From the NCBI GenBank assembly GCA_947311845.1, contig CAMZMU010000052.1:138771733-138835732 (forward strand): 64,000 nucleotides of DNA. The letters run 5' to 3'. The position numbers and the translations under genes were made by a program. The notes under the pieces are model-generated. The model searched no databases and had not been told where the DNA came from. It saw only the letters and a list, made by a program, of their open reading frames with translations. Positions 34,876 through 46,013 of this stretch are shown here, piece after piece (position 1 is the stretch's first letter; the number at the start of each line of letters is the position of its first letter). This stretch comes from Poa pratensis (Eukaryota > Streptophyta > Magnoliopsida > Poales > Poaceae).

Positions 34876-36800
34876 GTTGGCGCCCACCGTGGGGCTGACA
34901 GTGACGCTTGCTGGATCAATTCGGACGGGACCTTCATCATCAACGCGGGGACTCGACATTGCCATTGTCCCCCGCGCTCTAGCTTGCCGCTGTGAGCAGA
35001 GGCTAGCACTGCCTCCACCAATGGACATCATCGGCAGATCCCGGATGAGAAAAGTGACTCGGGGCCTCAACTTCGGCATCGTCCCCGTGTGTTAACTCAT
35101 TTTCGAGTTGACTACAGTTCGAATACAAGATATGCTGGTAAATCCGAGATATGCTGATATGCTGGTAAATCCAAGATATGCTGGTATGCTGGTAAATCCG
35201 AGGTATGCTGGAAATCCGAGATATGCTGGTGTGCTGGAAAAATCCGAGATACCCTGGAAATCCGAGATACCCTGGGAAATCCGAGTTAAGGCTTGGAAAT
35301 CCGAGTTATGGCTTGGAAATCCGAGTTAAGCTTGGGAAATCCGAGTTAAGCTTGGGAAATCCGACATATGTTGGTCAAAACAAACGTGCAGGTGGCTCAA
35401 ACCAGGATATTGGTGGCTCAGGCCAACATGTTGGTGACGAGGCAGGCACAAGCGTCTTCTTCGACTGCCCCAACAACACTGCCTCGTGAGTACTAATTAT
35501 AATGTCTGCATCACGCTTTTAAATAGTCTCAAACGGTGCTTGGGACTCTCCCCTCTTTTATGCTTTGCTTAGTTGTTTTCCCTGGGACCAAGATGTCTTG
35601 ACCCGGGGACTGACTGGTCAGTCAGTTCTGCTTCTTCTCCTAGATAAGAAAAGTGTCTCGGGGACTCGGTTGAGTTCGAGTCTGTGTCCTGTTGCATAGT
35701 TTTGCTGCTAGAATTAATTACTGTCTTATGCTATAGCTAGATTTACCTTGGTTTGTTAAATGAAGTTGCTGTCCCGTTTAATATTCGTTACATATATGCC
35801 TGTACTAACGTTGAAAGGTGATATCGGTTTTACCGAGAGAATATTCATCCCGAGATCATGGTTTTATCGGTTGTCTCGGATTGCCCATAATATTATAGCA
35901 TTATCGGTATTCTCCAGATCGCCGTTTATTTGGGTATGCGGTTATATCTCAACATCACCTCATATCTCAAATCGCCGTTTATTTCGGTTTGCCAAGATAT
36001 CACGGCATTTATCTCATATCATCAAACGTCTCATACTTGCTGTCTTTATCGGCTTAATCAATTATCATGATTCTTCAGTTATCCGAGCTTACCAGAGTAT
36101 CATAGCATCATTATCTCGACACAATGAATCAAAAGTTATCTGATCTCACTCAGTGTTACATGTTGAGAAATGTCTCAACTCGTCATTTGACAAGTGCCCA
36201 TGAAGGCAATGTGTCAGATTTGGCCCTTGCAGGCTATATGCTGGTTCAGCTAAGGCTGCCAGCATATCTTTTCGATATAAACCGGTATAAGGCAAATGCC
36301 GGTGATGGCAAAATGCCAATTTAGCCAATAACGGCTATATGATGGTGCAGCTAGCGCTGCCGACATATTTGTGCGGCGACGCCCAGAGTGGCTAGAAACC
36401 GACATATGAGATATGCCCAGGCAGGCATTGTGTCTATCCAGCTCAGGCTGATTGACATACGCTTTCGGTAACGCCCAGAGTGGCTAGAAACCGACAGATG
36501 ACTTTAACCCAAGCAGGCTATATGTCGGTTCAGCTCGTGCTGTTGACATACGCTTTCGGTAACGCCCAGAGTGGCTAAAAACCGACATATGACAGTGTCC
36601 ATGAGGGCAATATGGCAGACTTGCCTATGTTGGCAAAGGCATCAGTATATGACAAATGCCCATGCGGGCAGCTTGAAATTATTTTCTGATGATGGCTGTT
36701 ATTGGTTTTGACGATGTCTATGTTGGCATCAACTCTATGATACCTTGTTTTGGGAAGTCTGTGCGCGACTCTGCGAGTCCCCCGCAGCCTCGGGGACTAA
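34876..36800 (+). other. Non-coding interior of element (e) with two tandem arrays
   Basis: Begins with the PBS. About 35128-35372 is an array of short units built on AAATCCGAGATATGCTGG and variants (about 18-20 bp). About 36290-36640 is an array with a period of 91-92 bp (CGCCCAGAGTGGCTA at 36380, 36472 and 36563). No protein domain was seen. Confidence 0.8.
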
Positions 36801-38203
36801 TGTCGGGGATGTAACCCCGGGTACCCTAGAGTTGATGATTTTATTGAGTTAGTGCAAGAAATAGCAAAAAGATGAATAAAAGATAAAGGAAGAGGCTGGA
36901 AAATCAGCCTGGACCGACACATGAATGGCCCAAACCGAGATACGACTTATTGGGCCGAGGTATCCGACGTACTCAGTGCTGGACCGACACTGGATATTCT
37001 CAGTGCAACCGAGACCATCAAGACTCGGCTGGGCCGAGCTCTTCCCCTTCCTCTTAGCTGGACCAAGATGCAAAACTCGAATGGGCCGAGTTTTCCCCAG
37101 CTCCTAACTTGGATGGGCCAGCATCACCTCACCCCGGACTGGACCGAGTCAAATCCAGCAGGCCGGGTTCTTCAAACCTCGGAGTGGGCTGAGATGCCCT
37201 GTCTCGGTGGACCACTGCTTCCTTAGCTCGGATTGGACCGAGGTCCCGCAGCAGCTACCACGGCTGGGCCTGGGCCGTTAACTTCGCTTCCATGCGCCAG
37301 CTCCGCTGGCTGCCGTCTCGCCTAGCCGAGGCAATGGCCCGCCAGGCCGAAACGTGCGTTGATCCTTCGCTCGTTGGTTCATCGTCCGAAGCAAAGGAGG
37401 TCGAGGTCTCCTGGACCGAGTAATCGCCTAAGCTACGTTCGACCGAGACCAGATACCAGGATCGCTCCATCAACGACTCCTCGCCTCGACAGCAACACCG
37501 ACCGAGCTACCCCTTCGACCGAGATTACCTGGCTGCCTCGGCGTGCTGCCTCTACCCCGACATATCCACACCACCGACATCCCAGCTGCTACCTCGTCAA
37601 GTACAAGATACCCCCTGCCACTTACCGAAGATCCTGGAGACAGGAGCTAGAAGACAAAAGCAAGGACAAAGACAAGACAGGCCGTGCTTATCCAGGGCAT
37701 GGCTAATCGTGGCTACAGTGGCATGGACGTGACTATAGTACAGCTCCATGATGTGTGTACAGTGCGACAAGACCCAGTAGTCTTTTCATCTATAGTGTGT
37801 TGTACCTTGTGAGCCACCCTTGTCCCCTGGGCTCCCTTTATAAGGAGCACCAGGGGGAGCGCTCTCCTGAGCAGCCCACGGGCTCATTTTCCCCCGTAGC
37901 TCCTTGCTAGCTTCCATCTCCATGAGAGCTCCGTGCTGCCTTGCTCAGGTTTAGTGATACTTAGACATACAGCTTAAGGAGCATTTGTACTGACTGTATA
38001 CAGAGGGAGAAATACACCAATTAGGCTAGATGCTGCAGTAGGGGTTTTATCTTTCACGAGTGCCCCGAAGCAGGGTAAATCCTTGTGTTCATCTGTTTGT
38101 CCGTGTGCGCTCTTCAGCGCGCTATCCCTCCCCGAATCCTCTAGCGTCCATCGGCCCCAAACTCAAGCCATCCTATGGCATCTGCCGTGATCACACCACG
38201 ACA
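36801..38203 (+). repeat. 3' LTR of element (e)
   Basis: 1,403 bp, the uninterrupted partner of 24432-24772 plus 33815-34875. The 5' copy in two pieces sums to 1,402 bp, which confirms the nesting. Confidence 0.9.
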
Positions 38204-38835
38204 AGAGCTAAACATGATGGCACAAAGTGGAGAGACAACCATCTAGCTACTGCTATGGACCCGTAGTCCAAGGATGAACTACTCACGCATCACTCCGGAG
38301 GCAGGCATGGCGATGTTGAAGCCTCCGGTGATGATTCCCCTCTCCGGCAGGGTGCCGGGAAGAGGTTCTGGACCCTCCTGAGCTAGGGTTGACGGCGGCG
38401 GCGTCTCTGGAACTTTTCGTGGATAATGGCTCGGGTATCTAGGGTTTTTGCATCGGGGGGAATAAGTAGGCGAAAGGGCGGCGACTGACTACCCCCGAGG
38501 GGCCCACACCACCCTAGGGCGCGCCTGGCTCCTTGGCCGTGCCCTGGGTGCGTGTGGACACCTGGTGCCTCTCCTCCGTCTCCTTTGGTCCTTCAGGTGT
38601 GTTCTGGTAAAATAGGTCCCTCCGTGAAGTTTCGTCCAATTCCGAGAATATTTCCAGACTAGCTTTTCTGGAATACAAAAACAGCAGAAAACAGGAACTG
38701 GCACTTTGGCATCTTGTTAATAGGTTAGTCCCAAAAAATGTATAAAAGTGATATAAAGTAGATGCAAAACATGTAGCAATTGGTATAATATTAGCATGGA
38801 ACATCAAAAATTATAGATACGTTTGAGACGTATCA

Positions 38836-39853
38836 ATGTGCTGAACAACTGTGACGATGTACAGTGTTATATCAAGTAAGTGATTAGCTTCACTTTACTA
38901 ACTATTTCTTAATGTTGCACAGATAATTGTCTTGTATTTGATATGTTTTTGTTGTTTGTTTTAGTGAATTCCGACAAGAATTGTTCGGTAGGGGTGTGAG
39001 TGACATCGAGGAGACGGTTCAGAGAGAGTTTGCAGGTTGGTTTCAAAAGCATGTGAGACAGTTGGACAATGCATCGGAAGATTTGAAGTCTCCAGCTACT
39101 AGGCCAGACCGGCGTGTAATAGTATACGCTGGTTGCAACGTAAAGGGTGCTAGGTTTCGCACGCTTACTCGGGATAAAGACCTCAAGACTCAAAATTCTG
39201 GCGTAGTGACTAAGGGATCTTTTGGTGATCAAGAAGAGAGTGAGTTCTATGGTGTTCTGCAAGAAGTTCTTCAACTGCATTACGGGACTAACAAGCACGG
39301 CGACAAATCTGTGTACTTGTTTTGTTGCGACTGGTTCGATCTTGCAGGCAGGGGTTCCAAGATAAAAGATGATGGGTATTTTAAAAGCGTTAATACTTCT
39401 GTACTATGGTTCAAGAATTCACCATTCGTATTGGCGAGTCAAGCGGAAACATGCTTTTATTTGGAGGATACAAAGTTTGGTCATCCTTGGAAAGTGGTGC
39501 AGAAGTTCAGCCATAGACACGTGTACGATGTTCCAGAATTAGAAGTTGCGGACGATGATGCATATGTACGGAATGAAGATGCATACCAGGAGGATGAAGG
39601 TTCAGTGGATCATACATTTGATGATGTTGTGGACCTAGACAAGGAAGCAGAGGTGGAAGAAGAGGAGGATGATCATCGTGATGACGAAGTCATACATATT
39701 GATGCTCGTACAATTCGTGAACTAGAGAAGGAGGATGACAGTCCCAATGTTGACATGGATATGAGCGAAGATGAACACGTTTTCATATTGGAAGAGAACA
39801 GAAATGATGACGCGGAAAAAACTTCAGATATAGATAGTGATGTAGATTCATAG
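38836..39853 (+). pseudogene. CACTA TNP2-type transposase remnant, segment 3 (DUF4216-like C-terminus)
   Basis: 38836-38875 finishes the exon (LNNCDDVQCYI), then a GT-AG intron runs 38876-38964, then the last exon 38965-39853. It reads EFRQELFGRG, then RRVIVYAGCNVKGARFRTLT, LKTQNSGV, FYGVLQEVLQLHYG and FKNSPFVLASQAETCFYL, then the HRHVYDVPE motif and a long Asp/Glu-rich tail. This is the DUF4216 region that ends plant TNP2-like CACTA transposases. This segment has no internal stop, but segments 1 and 2 are broken, so the whole gene is dead. Confidence 0.88.
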
Positions 39854-40311
39854 AAACGTGTAATGCATACTACTATATGTTTTGTTCCAAACATTTGAAA
39901 TGCTTTGATTTTGTGTTTGTACAATCTCGAACTTGGCATTGAATTGTCCATCATAGTTCACATATTAAATTGTGTCTCTCCAAACGCTGCCGCGAAAGAG
40001 AAACTGACCTAAACGTTGCCGGGTAGGATAGGTGCATGTGGTGGGCAGATAGTCCAGAAGGGTTTAAGAGCAAATTAATAAGAAAGCTAAAATATGGACA
40101 GATATAAGAAAAGCCAACATGTAAGTAACATAACTTCGGCAAAGGTTTTAATTAATCCAGACTTGACAGAATATTACAACCAGCAGCACGATATGACTAA
40201 ATATTGTTTGAACACAAGAAAAATCAACAATCGAAGAAAGAGTCTTAACATTGAATTTAAACCTAGCAAGGGGGCTGCATAGTTGGACACACGGGCATCA
40301 TGAATCACTGA
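39854..40311. other. Intergenic stretch
   Basis: The 3' flanks of the convergent TNP2 and B3 genes. Nothing else recognised. Confidence 0.5.
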
Positions 40312-43193
40312 CTAGCTACTCCAGATCAATTTCAGGCACATGGGAAGCAAACAAGTAAACCCTGCATTTCCCAGGTAGAGCAAGAACAGCATCTTGTCAC
40401 CCATCTTCAGGTGCTTTTCCTTGTCCATGAACTCCTTCCAGCCACTGACGCAGAGACGACCATCGTCAGAAGAAATTGCGTACGACGCACTCACCAAAGT
40501 GCTCGGATGGCACACAATCTTGATTGCACCATATTGTTCCATATCTTTAGGAACCAAACGGCTTGGGATTTTCTGTTCCAAACGTAGAGACATAATTTAG
40601 TTACAAATGTAGGCACTGTGGGTCGCAAAGTTAATGAATGACTATCTGCGTGTATATGTTGACTCACAAAGTACTTTGCGAATAACAAAATAGGTTAGTA
40701 CTGATTACCACGTGTTTGTTGTAATTTTCACTGTTTGTCCAATTCAGAGTATGCAGCATTGGGACAACTAGTACTCCTTGATCAAAATCTCCAGCATTGT
40801 GGTACTCAACAAGGTACTCCAAGTTGTCCACCTGAAGAATGACGGTATGCATCATCCTCCAATTTATCATGGTTCCATCAGTAGAAGTGAGTGAGTCAAC
40901 AATGTCACGCTTCGTACGGGTCAACTGGTAGTAAGCTGCATAATTAAAATAACGGACATAAGATGAAGTAATATGATCAATCATTCTGTGTAAAGGTGGA
41001 AAATTACCTGGATGGGTTAGTGGGTCAGTTCCAGTTATTACAAGAGTATCCTGACCAAATGAGTTAATTTTGAAAATTAACTCCATGCCAGCCTTAAAAT
41101 TGTAAACTCTACCAAATTCATTCCAAAATCTTCCGTTCAGATAGGTTCTCCCAGCTCTGTTGGTAACATTAACAACAAAGGCAAAGCCATCTTTGGTTCT
41201 AAGTGTAGCTTCAAAAGTTGTCGTCTGGGAGGTCTGGACACCATACTTCTGAAGGAAATACGGTCTGAAGTAGCAAGGGATGACCTAAATGAAGCGTACG
41301 AATATAGAGTTAATACAACAGTAAGTTAACTATTCTGAAAATTCAATAAGACGGAACTAAGAATTGACTTCACATATAGTACATGTCCTTAAATAGTAAT
41401 TGTTTGTACTTTTTTCTATAGATAGTAGATGATTTAGTTGTTGTGCACTAGAAACACTAGTAGGAAAACAGCTATCAGTGGCACACCTTTTTGGAATTCT
41501 GTGGCGCACGGTGGGTGCGCCACAGAATCGTCGCCACTAAATTTTTTTTCGTGGCGCATCTGGTGGGTGCGCCACAGAATTCTCACATTTCTGTGACGCA
41601 CCCACAACATATGCGCCACAGAATTCTCAAAAAATTCAAAAATTCAAAAATGCAAAAAAGCTTCAAAAAAATTCAGAAAAAACAAAAAATGAAATAATAT
41701 GGAAATTCCTAATTATTTGGATTTTTGGATTTTTTGAACTGATGACTTCCCGCTAGGTCACCCATGCTTGAATTGCTCAAACCCTAGCACGCTTAACTTC
41801 TAAGTTCTATCAAGTCCAGCTACCCCTATGCTACTCAAGTCTTATTGATATATATCATATGAACCCTTTTAAGTCTTGTATGTGTATATGTGTGATATGT
41901 GTTATATATGTGTGTTTTTAAATTTCAAAATTTTCAAAAACTTCTAAAGTTTCAAAAGGAGATTCAAAAAGTTTCAAAAAATTCAAAAAACTTAAAAAAT
42001 CCAAAAAATCCAAAATTTTCAAAAAGTCAAAATAGTCAAAACACTTCAAAAAAATCAAAAAGCCAAATAATTTAACAATCTTCTTTGTTATACATTTTTG
42101 TGTCTTTTTTTTGGACTTTTTGAATTTTTTTGAATTTTTTTGATTTTGTAGAATAAAATCTTCTTTTTGAAATAACTTTTTACTCTTTTGGAATTTCCCG
42201 AATCTGAGAAAAGTTCACCGGGTAAACGCATTTTTTTCTCAACAATCGAGCTCCTTTTTTCTCACGATTTTTTTGACATATTAAACGCATTTTTTGACGT
42301 CGTATGCAAAAGTTATGGCCGTTTTATTTTTTTTCTATTTGTTGCAAAAAAAGGTCAAAATTCATATTTAAAATTTCTATACCTACTAGACACTCAAACC
42401 TAACTACATGTCAAAGGATTTTATTTATTGAATTTTACTCTCTGCAAGCTAAAAAGGCGATCCACCGGGGGGTGGGTGGGGTGGGGGTGGGATCTGATTT
42501 CAAAATTTCTGGGGCGCACCATCTCACATGCGCCACAGAAAGTCACATTTCTGTGACGCATGGGGTGGGTGCGCCACAGAATGTCATGTTTCTGTGGCTT
42601 ATGGGGTGGGTGCGCCACAGAATGTCATGTTTCTGTGGCGCATGTGGGATGGTGCGCCACAGAAATGTGTCTTTCTGTGGCGCACCCACCCCATGCGCCA
42701 CAGAAATGTGTATTTCTGTGGCGCACGCCGTTTTTGTGCGCCATAGAATTGCGAAATTCTGTGGCGCATTAAAAATCGTACGCCACAGAAATAATTTGGT
42801 GCGCCACAAAAAAGGCATTCCACCTATAAGCGTTTTCCTACTAGTGAAACATCTGAAAAGTTACACATCCTATCAGATTAGGACCTTCAAGAATCACAAA
42901 TTGCATGTAGGTACATGAAAACTCATATGAACGTTAGACTAACAGATCTCACACACAAACTTAACCATAAATAACCAATTTAATTCATACGGTGAACAAC
43001 AATTATTAAACATCTAAATAACTTATAAACTTATAATAACTGCTAGGATCACGTGTGAATCTGTGATTCCCCCTCGGCAAAAAAACATGTGAATAACTTA
43101 TAAACTTATAATTGCATGTACCGTCTTCTCCTCAAAACCCTCTTGGAGTGTTTGCACGAAAAAACCTAACGTGATTCCACCTCCGGCGCACAT
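40312..43193 (-). CDS. Protein with two B3-like DNA-binding domains, probably slightly broken
   Basis: Four coding exons fit with GT-AG borders and compatible phases: 43193-43122 (start MCAGGGITLGFFVQTLQEGF), 41284-41008, 40935-40709 and 40572-40312, giving 278 residues. A non-coding first exon may lie near 43300. Residues about 9-105 look like a B3 domain (FEEKTVIPCYFRPYF ... GRTYLNGRFWNEFGR). Residues about 190-270 look like a second one (KIPSRLVPKDMEQYG ... DGRLCVSGWKEF ... LKMGDKMLFLLY). B3 domains bind DNA in plant transcription factors. After LYLGNAG (near 40360) a neighbouring frame reads VYLFASHVPEIDLE and stops at 40316, so one G has probably been lost. Target and role are unknown. 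Confidence 0.72.
41455..42846 (+). mobile_element. Non-autonomous CACTA element (MITE-like) inside the B3 gene intron
   Basis: 1,392 bp with 15-bp perfect inverted ends, CACTAGTAGGAAAAC at 41455 and its reverse complement ending at 42846, and a 3-bp duplication AAA (41452-41454 and 42847-42849). A 3-bp TSD and CACTA ends define the superfamily. Both subterminal regions (41480-41630 and 42505-42815) are packed with direct and inverted copies of TGTGGCGCACC/GCGCCACAGAA, the kind of array bound by TNPA-type proteins. The AT-rich core codes for nothing. Confidence 0.9.
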
Positions 43194-43683
43194 CCCCTTC
43201 TAGTCAAAACAAACTGGACACTGAAAAAAGATTAGTTCACAATCGGAAACAACGATAGCGAACGTAGACGATAATTACGTACTCCATTGGTAGGCGCCAT
43301 CCTTGGTCTCGACGCGGAGCGAGAGTTCTACAAAGATCATCGGCGAGAGAGGTGGCGAGATGTGGCGGCAAGAGACATGGCAAGATCTGGCGGCGGCTAA
43401 AGGACGGCGTGGTAATGATGGCCAGTTATTTCTTTTGGCGAGTAAATTGCGCGCGGTAGGTCAAACGGAGAGGCAGAGGGGCGGTGCTGGGTTTTGACGT
43501 GACAACACGAACACGTAAACCCACGCGGGCCCAGTGGTAATCACGGAGTATTGGGGCACGAGTACTTATCCTCACCCCCTCCCCTTTCGTCTCAACTTCC
43601 ACTATTCCGTACCGCCCCCTGGTTTCCCCTCTTCTCGTCGTCTCCGCTCCTTCACTCTCTTCGTCTCCCCCTGCGGCGTCGCC

Positions 43684-43946
43684 ATGGATGAGCAAGAGGA
43701 CCACTACTTCTCCTGGACGCGCCAAGTCCGCATCCATGACGGCCAGCACCTCGAGGTGGTCTACACCAACGACCCCTGGAAAGTGCGTCGCGTCCTCGAC
43801 ATGTACACGGCGTGGCTCAAGGAGGAAGACCACAAGTACATGGGCCTCGACTTCGAGTACACCAAGCATGATGCCGAGGACGAGATGAAGATCGACGTGG
43901 TTCAACTCTCCATGCGCCGGCATGTGCTGGTCTTCCACTACGCAGC
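43684..43946 (+). pseudogene. 3'-5' exonuclease domain protein, exon 1
   Basis: Starts at MDEQEDHYFSWTRQV and ends at a donor (GC|GTAAGG). Residues 53-61 read MGLDFEYTK, with Asp56 and Glu58 as the first catalytic motif of DEDD-family (WRN-like) exonucleases. The exon is intact, but the gene is broken in exon 2 (51168-51578). A GC-rich 5' leader rich in CT precedes it, and it is divergent from the B3 gene, whose start lies 490 bp away. Element (g) occupies the intron. Confidence 0.85.
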
Positions 43947-44535
43947 GTAAGGACATTAATCCCCTTTGAATCTGTCGATTTCGGGGTTTTTTTCGCCTTT
44001 GAGTCTCTCTTCGAATCTCGTTAATAGAGTGTTGCCTATGTACTGTGCTAGATCCAAAAGCAGTAGATTCGGATAGGACTAAATAGTTCTGGATCTAAAT
44101 ATGCTCAATATTGTTCCCGGTTTATTTGTTTCATCTGTGTCTCCCTTGTTCCCGACCAAATTAATTTTGTACTACTTGTAACTCAAAAAAATGCATTGCA
44201 ATGAGATTTATTTGGTTCGTAGATTGGTAGTACTGAATATGCTTGATCGAAAAACAGTACATTGGGATAGACCAGACAGTTTTGGATATGTTCCATCTTT
44301 AGCCTGGTTCTGGATATGTTCCACACACATGAGCCACCTGCTGCAACGAAATATGTACTACTAGTTTCTGTAGGTGATAGCAAAGCAAATTAACTAGTTC
44401 ATATGCTCTGAGTACTAATAATGCCACTCTTCCTGCTAATAGATGAAGATCAAATGAACATACATTAGTTGCTTGATCTGTTATTGATATAGCAAAGCAC
44501 CTTTAGTTGCTTGATCTGTTCTTGATATAGCAAAG
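43947..44535 (+). other. Intron of the exonuclease gene, left part
   Basis: AT-rich, no coding. The intron continues after element (g) at 51067-51167. Confidence 0.6.
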
Positions 44536-46013
44536 TGATAACCCACAAGGATAGGGGATCGCGTGTAGCCTTTTCGATAAGTAAGAGTGTCGAACCCAAC
44601 GAGGAGCTAAAGGTAGGATAAGTATTCTCTCAAGTTCTATCAACCACTGATACAACTCTACGCACACTAAACGTTTGTATTATCTAGGAAATAAAACTAC
44701 GGTAGCAATACGGGTATGAGAGATAGTTTTGCAGGATAATAAATACAAGAAAGTAAAAGTTAGTGCTGCAGCAATAAAGTACACTAAGTAACCATATACT
44801 AACAGTACCATGAGTGTGGAAAAGTGGTGGTAATTGTGGTGGCTTTGTCCAAGATTAATTAGTGAAGACATCTAGTTCATTGTCTTTGATGCAGTTTTCT
44901 ATGTGGGAGAGGCTAAATATACATGCACTCCACTACTTGGGATTACAAGTACTATATGATTGGATTGTTAGCAAACATCCGTAAATACTAACAATGCATT
45001 AAGGTTTCCCCAACCATAGCCTTAAGTTTATGGTCCTCTTACTCCCATACGTGCAACTAATCGGTTTGAGTCCTTAGGTTTCTGTCACTCCGGCAGAACT
45101 TCCCCCTTCCTTTGCACAACTACTACCCAATGGTGTTGATCCATGCGCGCACAAGTATAATGGACACCAAAGGACAGTACCATATCAACATACAACTCTA
45201 ATGAACCATGACATTCAACAAAGCAATCGAAAGACAAATAAACTACATAAACATGACATAGATCATAGGATAAATATTATAGCATCAAACACCATGTTTA
45301 CATAGGACGGTACAGAGGTTTGTGGGAGGATGAACCACTGAATACAAGGAGGAGATGGTGATGGAGATGGCGGTGAAGACGGCGGAGAGGGCAGCGAGAG
45401 GCGCAGGGCGGCGGCCGGCGGTGCGGGGGCTCCTCCTGCCGCCGGCATGGGGAGCGCCGCCCCTTAGCCCCCTCCTTCATGGCTTCTTGGGAGCCCTCCC
45501 CCATGGAGATGGGATCCATGGGGGAGGCAAAAACGTGGCTTTTGGTGGCTGAAATTCGTGGGTGGAGGAGTCCTCCACGAATTAGGTTTCCTCCCTTTAT
45601 ATATCTTCTCGGATTTCCGTCACCCCTTTTAGGGTTCCACCAAAACGGGCCTACAGGCCGCGTCCGAACTCCGATTGGGCTGATCTCGGGCTTAAAATCT
45701 TCGTATGGAAAATTGTGACAACTTTCGTAACAGCCAGGTCTCCATTTGACGTCATCTTCGAGGGTCAAACTGGCAATCTTCGTAAAAAGTTCTCAGACAG
45801 ATTTCAGGAAAGTCCCAATTCGACTCCAACAAGGTTTCCTCTTGTATTCTTGATAATTTCTACACATCAAAGAGTAAAACAAGAACATTGTGCACTTTTG
45901 CAACTATTAGTAGGTTAGTCCAAATAAATAATAAACTTAATATAAAACAAGTGCTAAAAGCATAAAAATGGCATGAAACAATCAAAAATTATAGATACGT
46001 TTTGGACGTATCA
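44536..46013 (-). repeat. LTR of element (g), 3' in element orientation
   Basis: 1,478 bp, TGATAACCCACAAGG to TTTTGGACGTATCA on the plus strand. A minus-strand TATATAAA-like box lies near 45597. Confidence 0.9.

Larger units (their letters stand above)
24432..38203 (+). mobile_element. Element (e): non-coding LTR retrotransposon, split by element (f)
   Basis: LTR ends are TGTCGGGG...CACGACA. The 5' LTR is 24432-24772 plus 33815-34875, the interior 34876-36800, and the 3' LTR 36801-38203. The likely TSD is AGATC (24427-24431) against AGAGC (38204-38208), one mismatch. The PBS TTGGCGCCCACCGTGGGG lies at 34877-34894 and a PPT (GCCTCGGGGACTA) precedes 36801. Only 1.9 kb lies between the LTRs and it encodes no retrotransposon domain, so the element is a non-autonomous derivative. 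TATA-like TTTATAA lies near 34510 and 37847. Confidence 0.88.
23463..38835 (-). mobile_element. Element (d): solo LTR, split by nested element (e)
   Basis: The two pieces 23463-24431 and 38209-38835 together make one LTR of about 1.6 kb, from TGATTGCTAGGCGTGCACG to TTGAGACGTATCA, flanked by TSD ATGTG (23458-23462 and 38836-38840). No internal region or second LTR exists, so it is a solo LTR from recombination. The sequence is of a very common Triticeae LTR type (recalled, not searched). The family's 5' end, TGATACGTCTCAAACG, reads on the minus strand. Confidence 0.88.

Noticed and set aside
35108..35489. Repetitive ORFs in the interior of element (e)
   Set aside because: Translation of the tandem DNA array; no protein family.
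42304..42918. 204-codon ORF over the right part of the CACTA MITE
   Set aside because: Made by translating the inverted GCGCCACAGAA boxes; low complexity with no family.
43426..43956. 176-codon minus-strand ORF opposite exonuclease exon 1
   Set aside because: Shadow of the GC-rich plus-strand exon; no domain.
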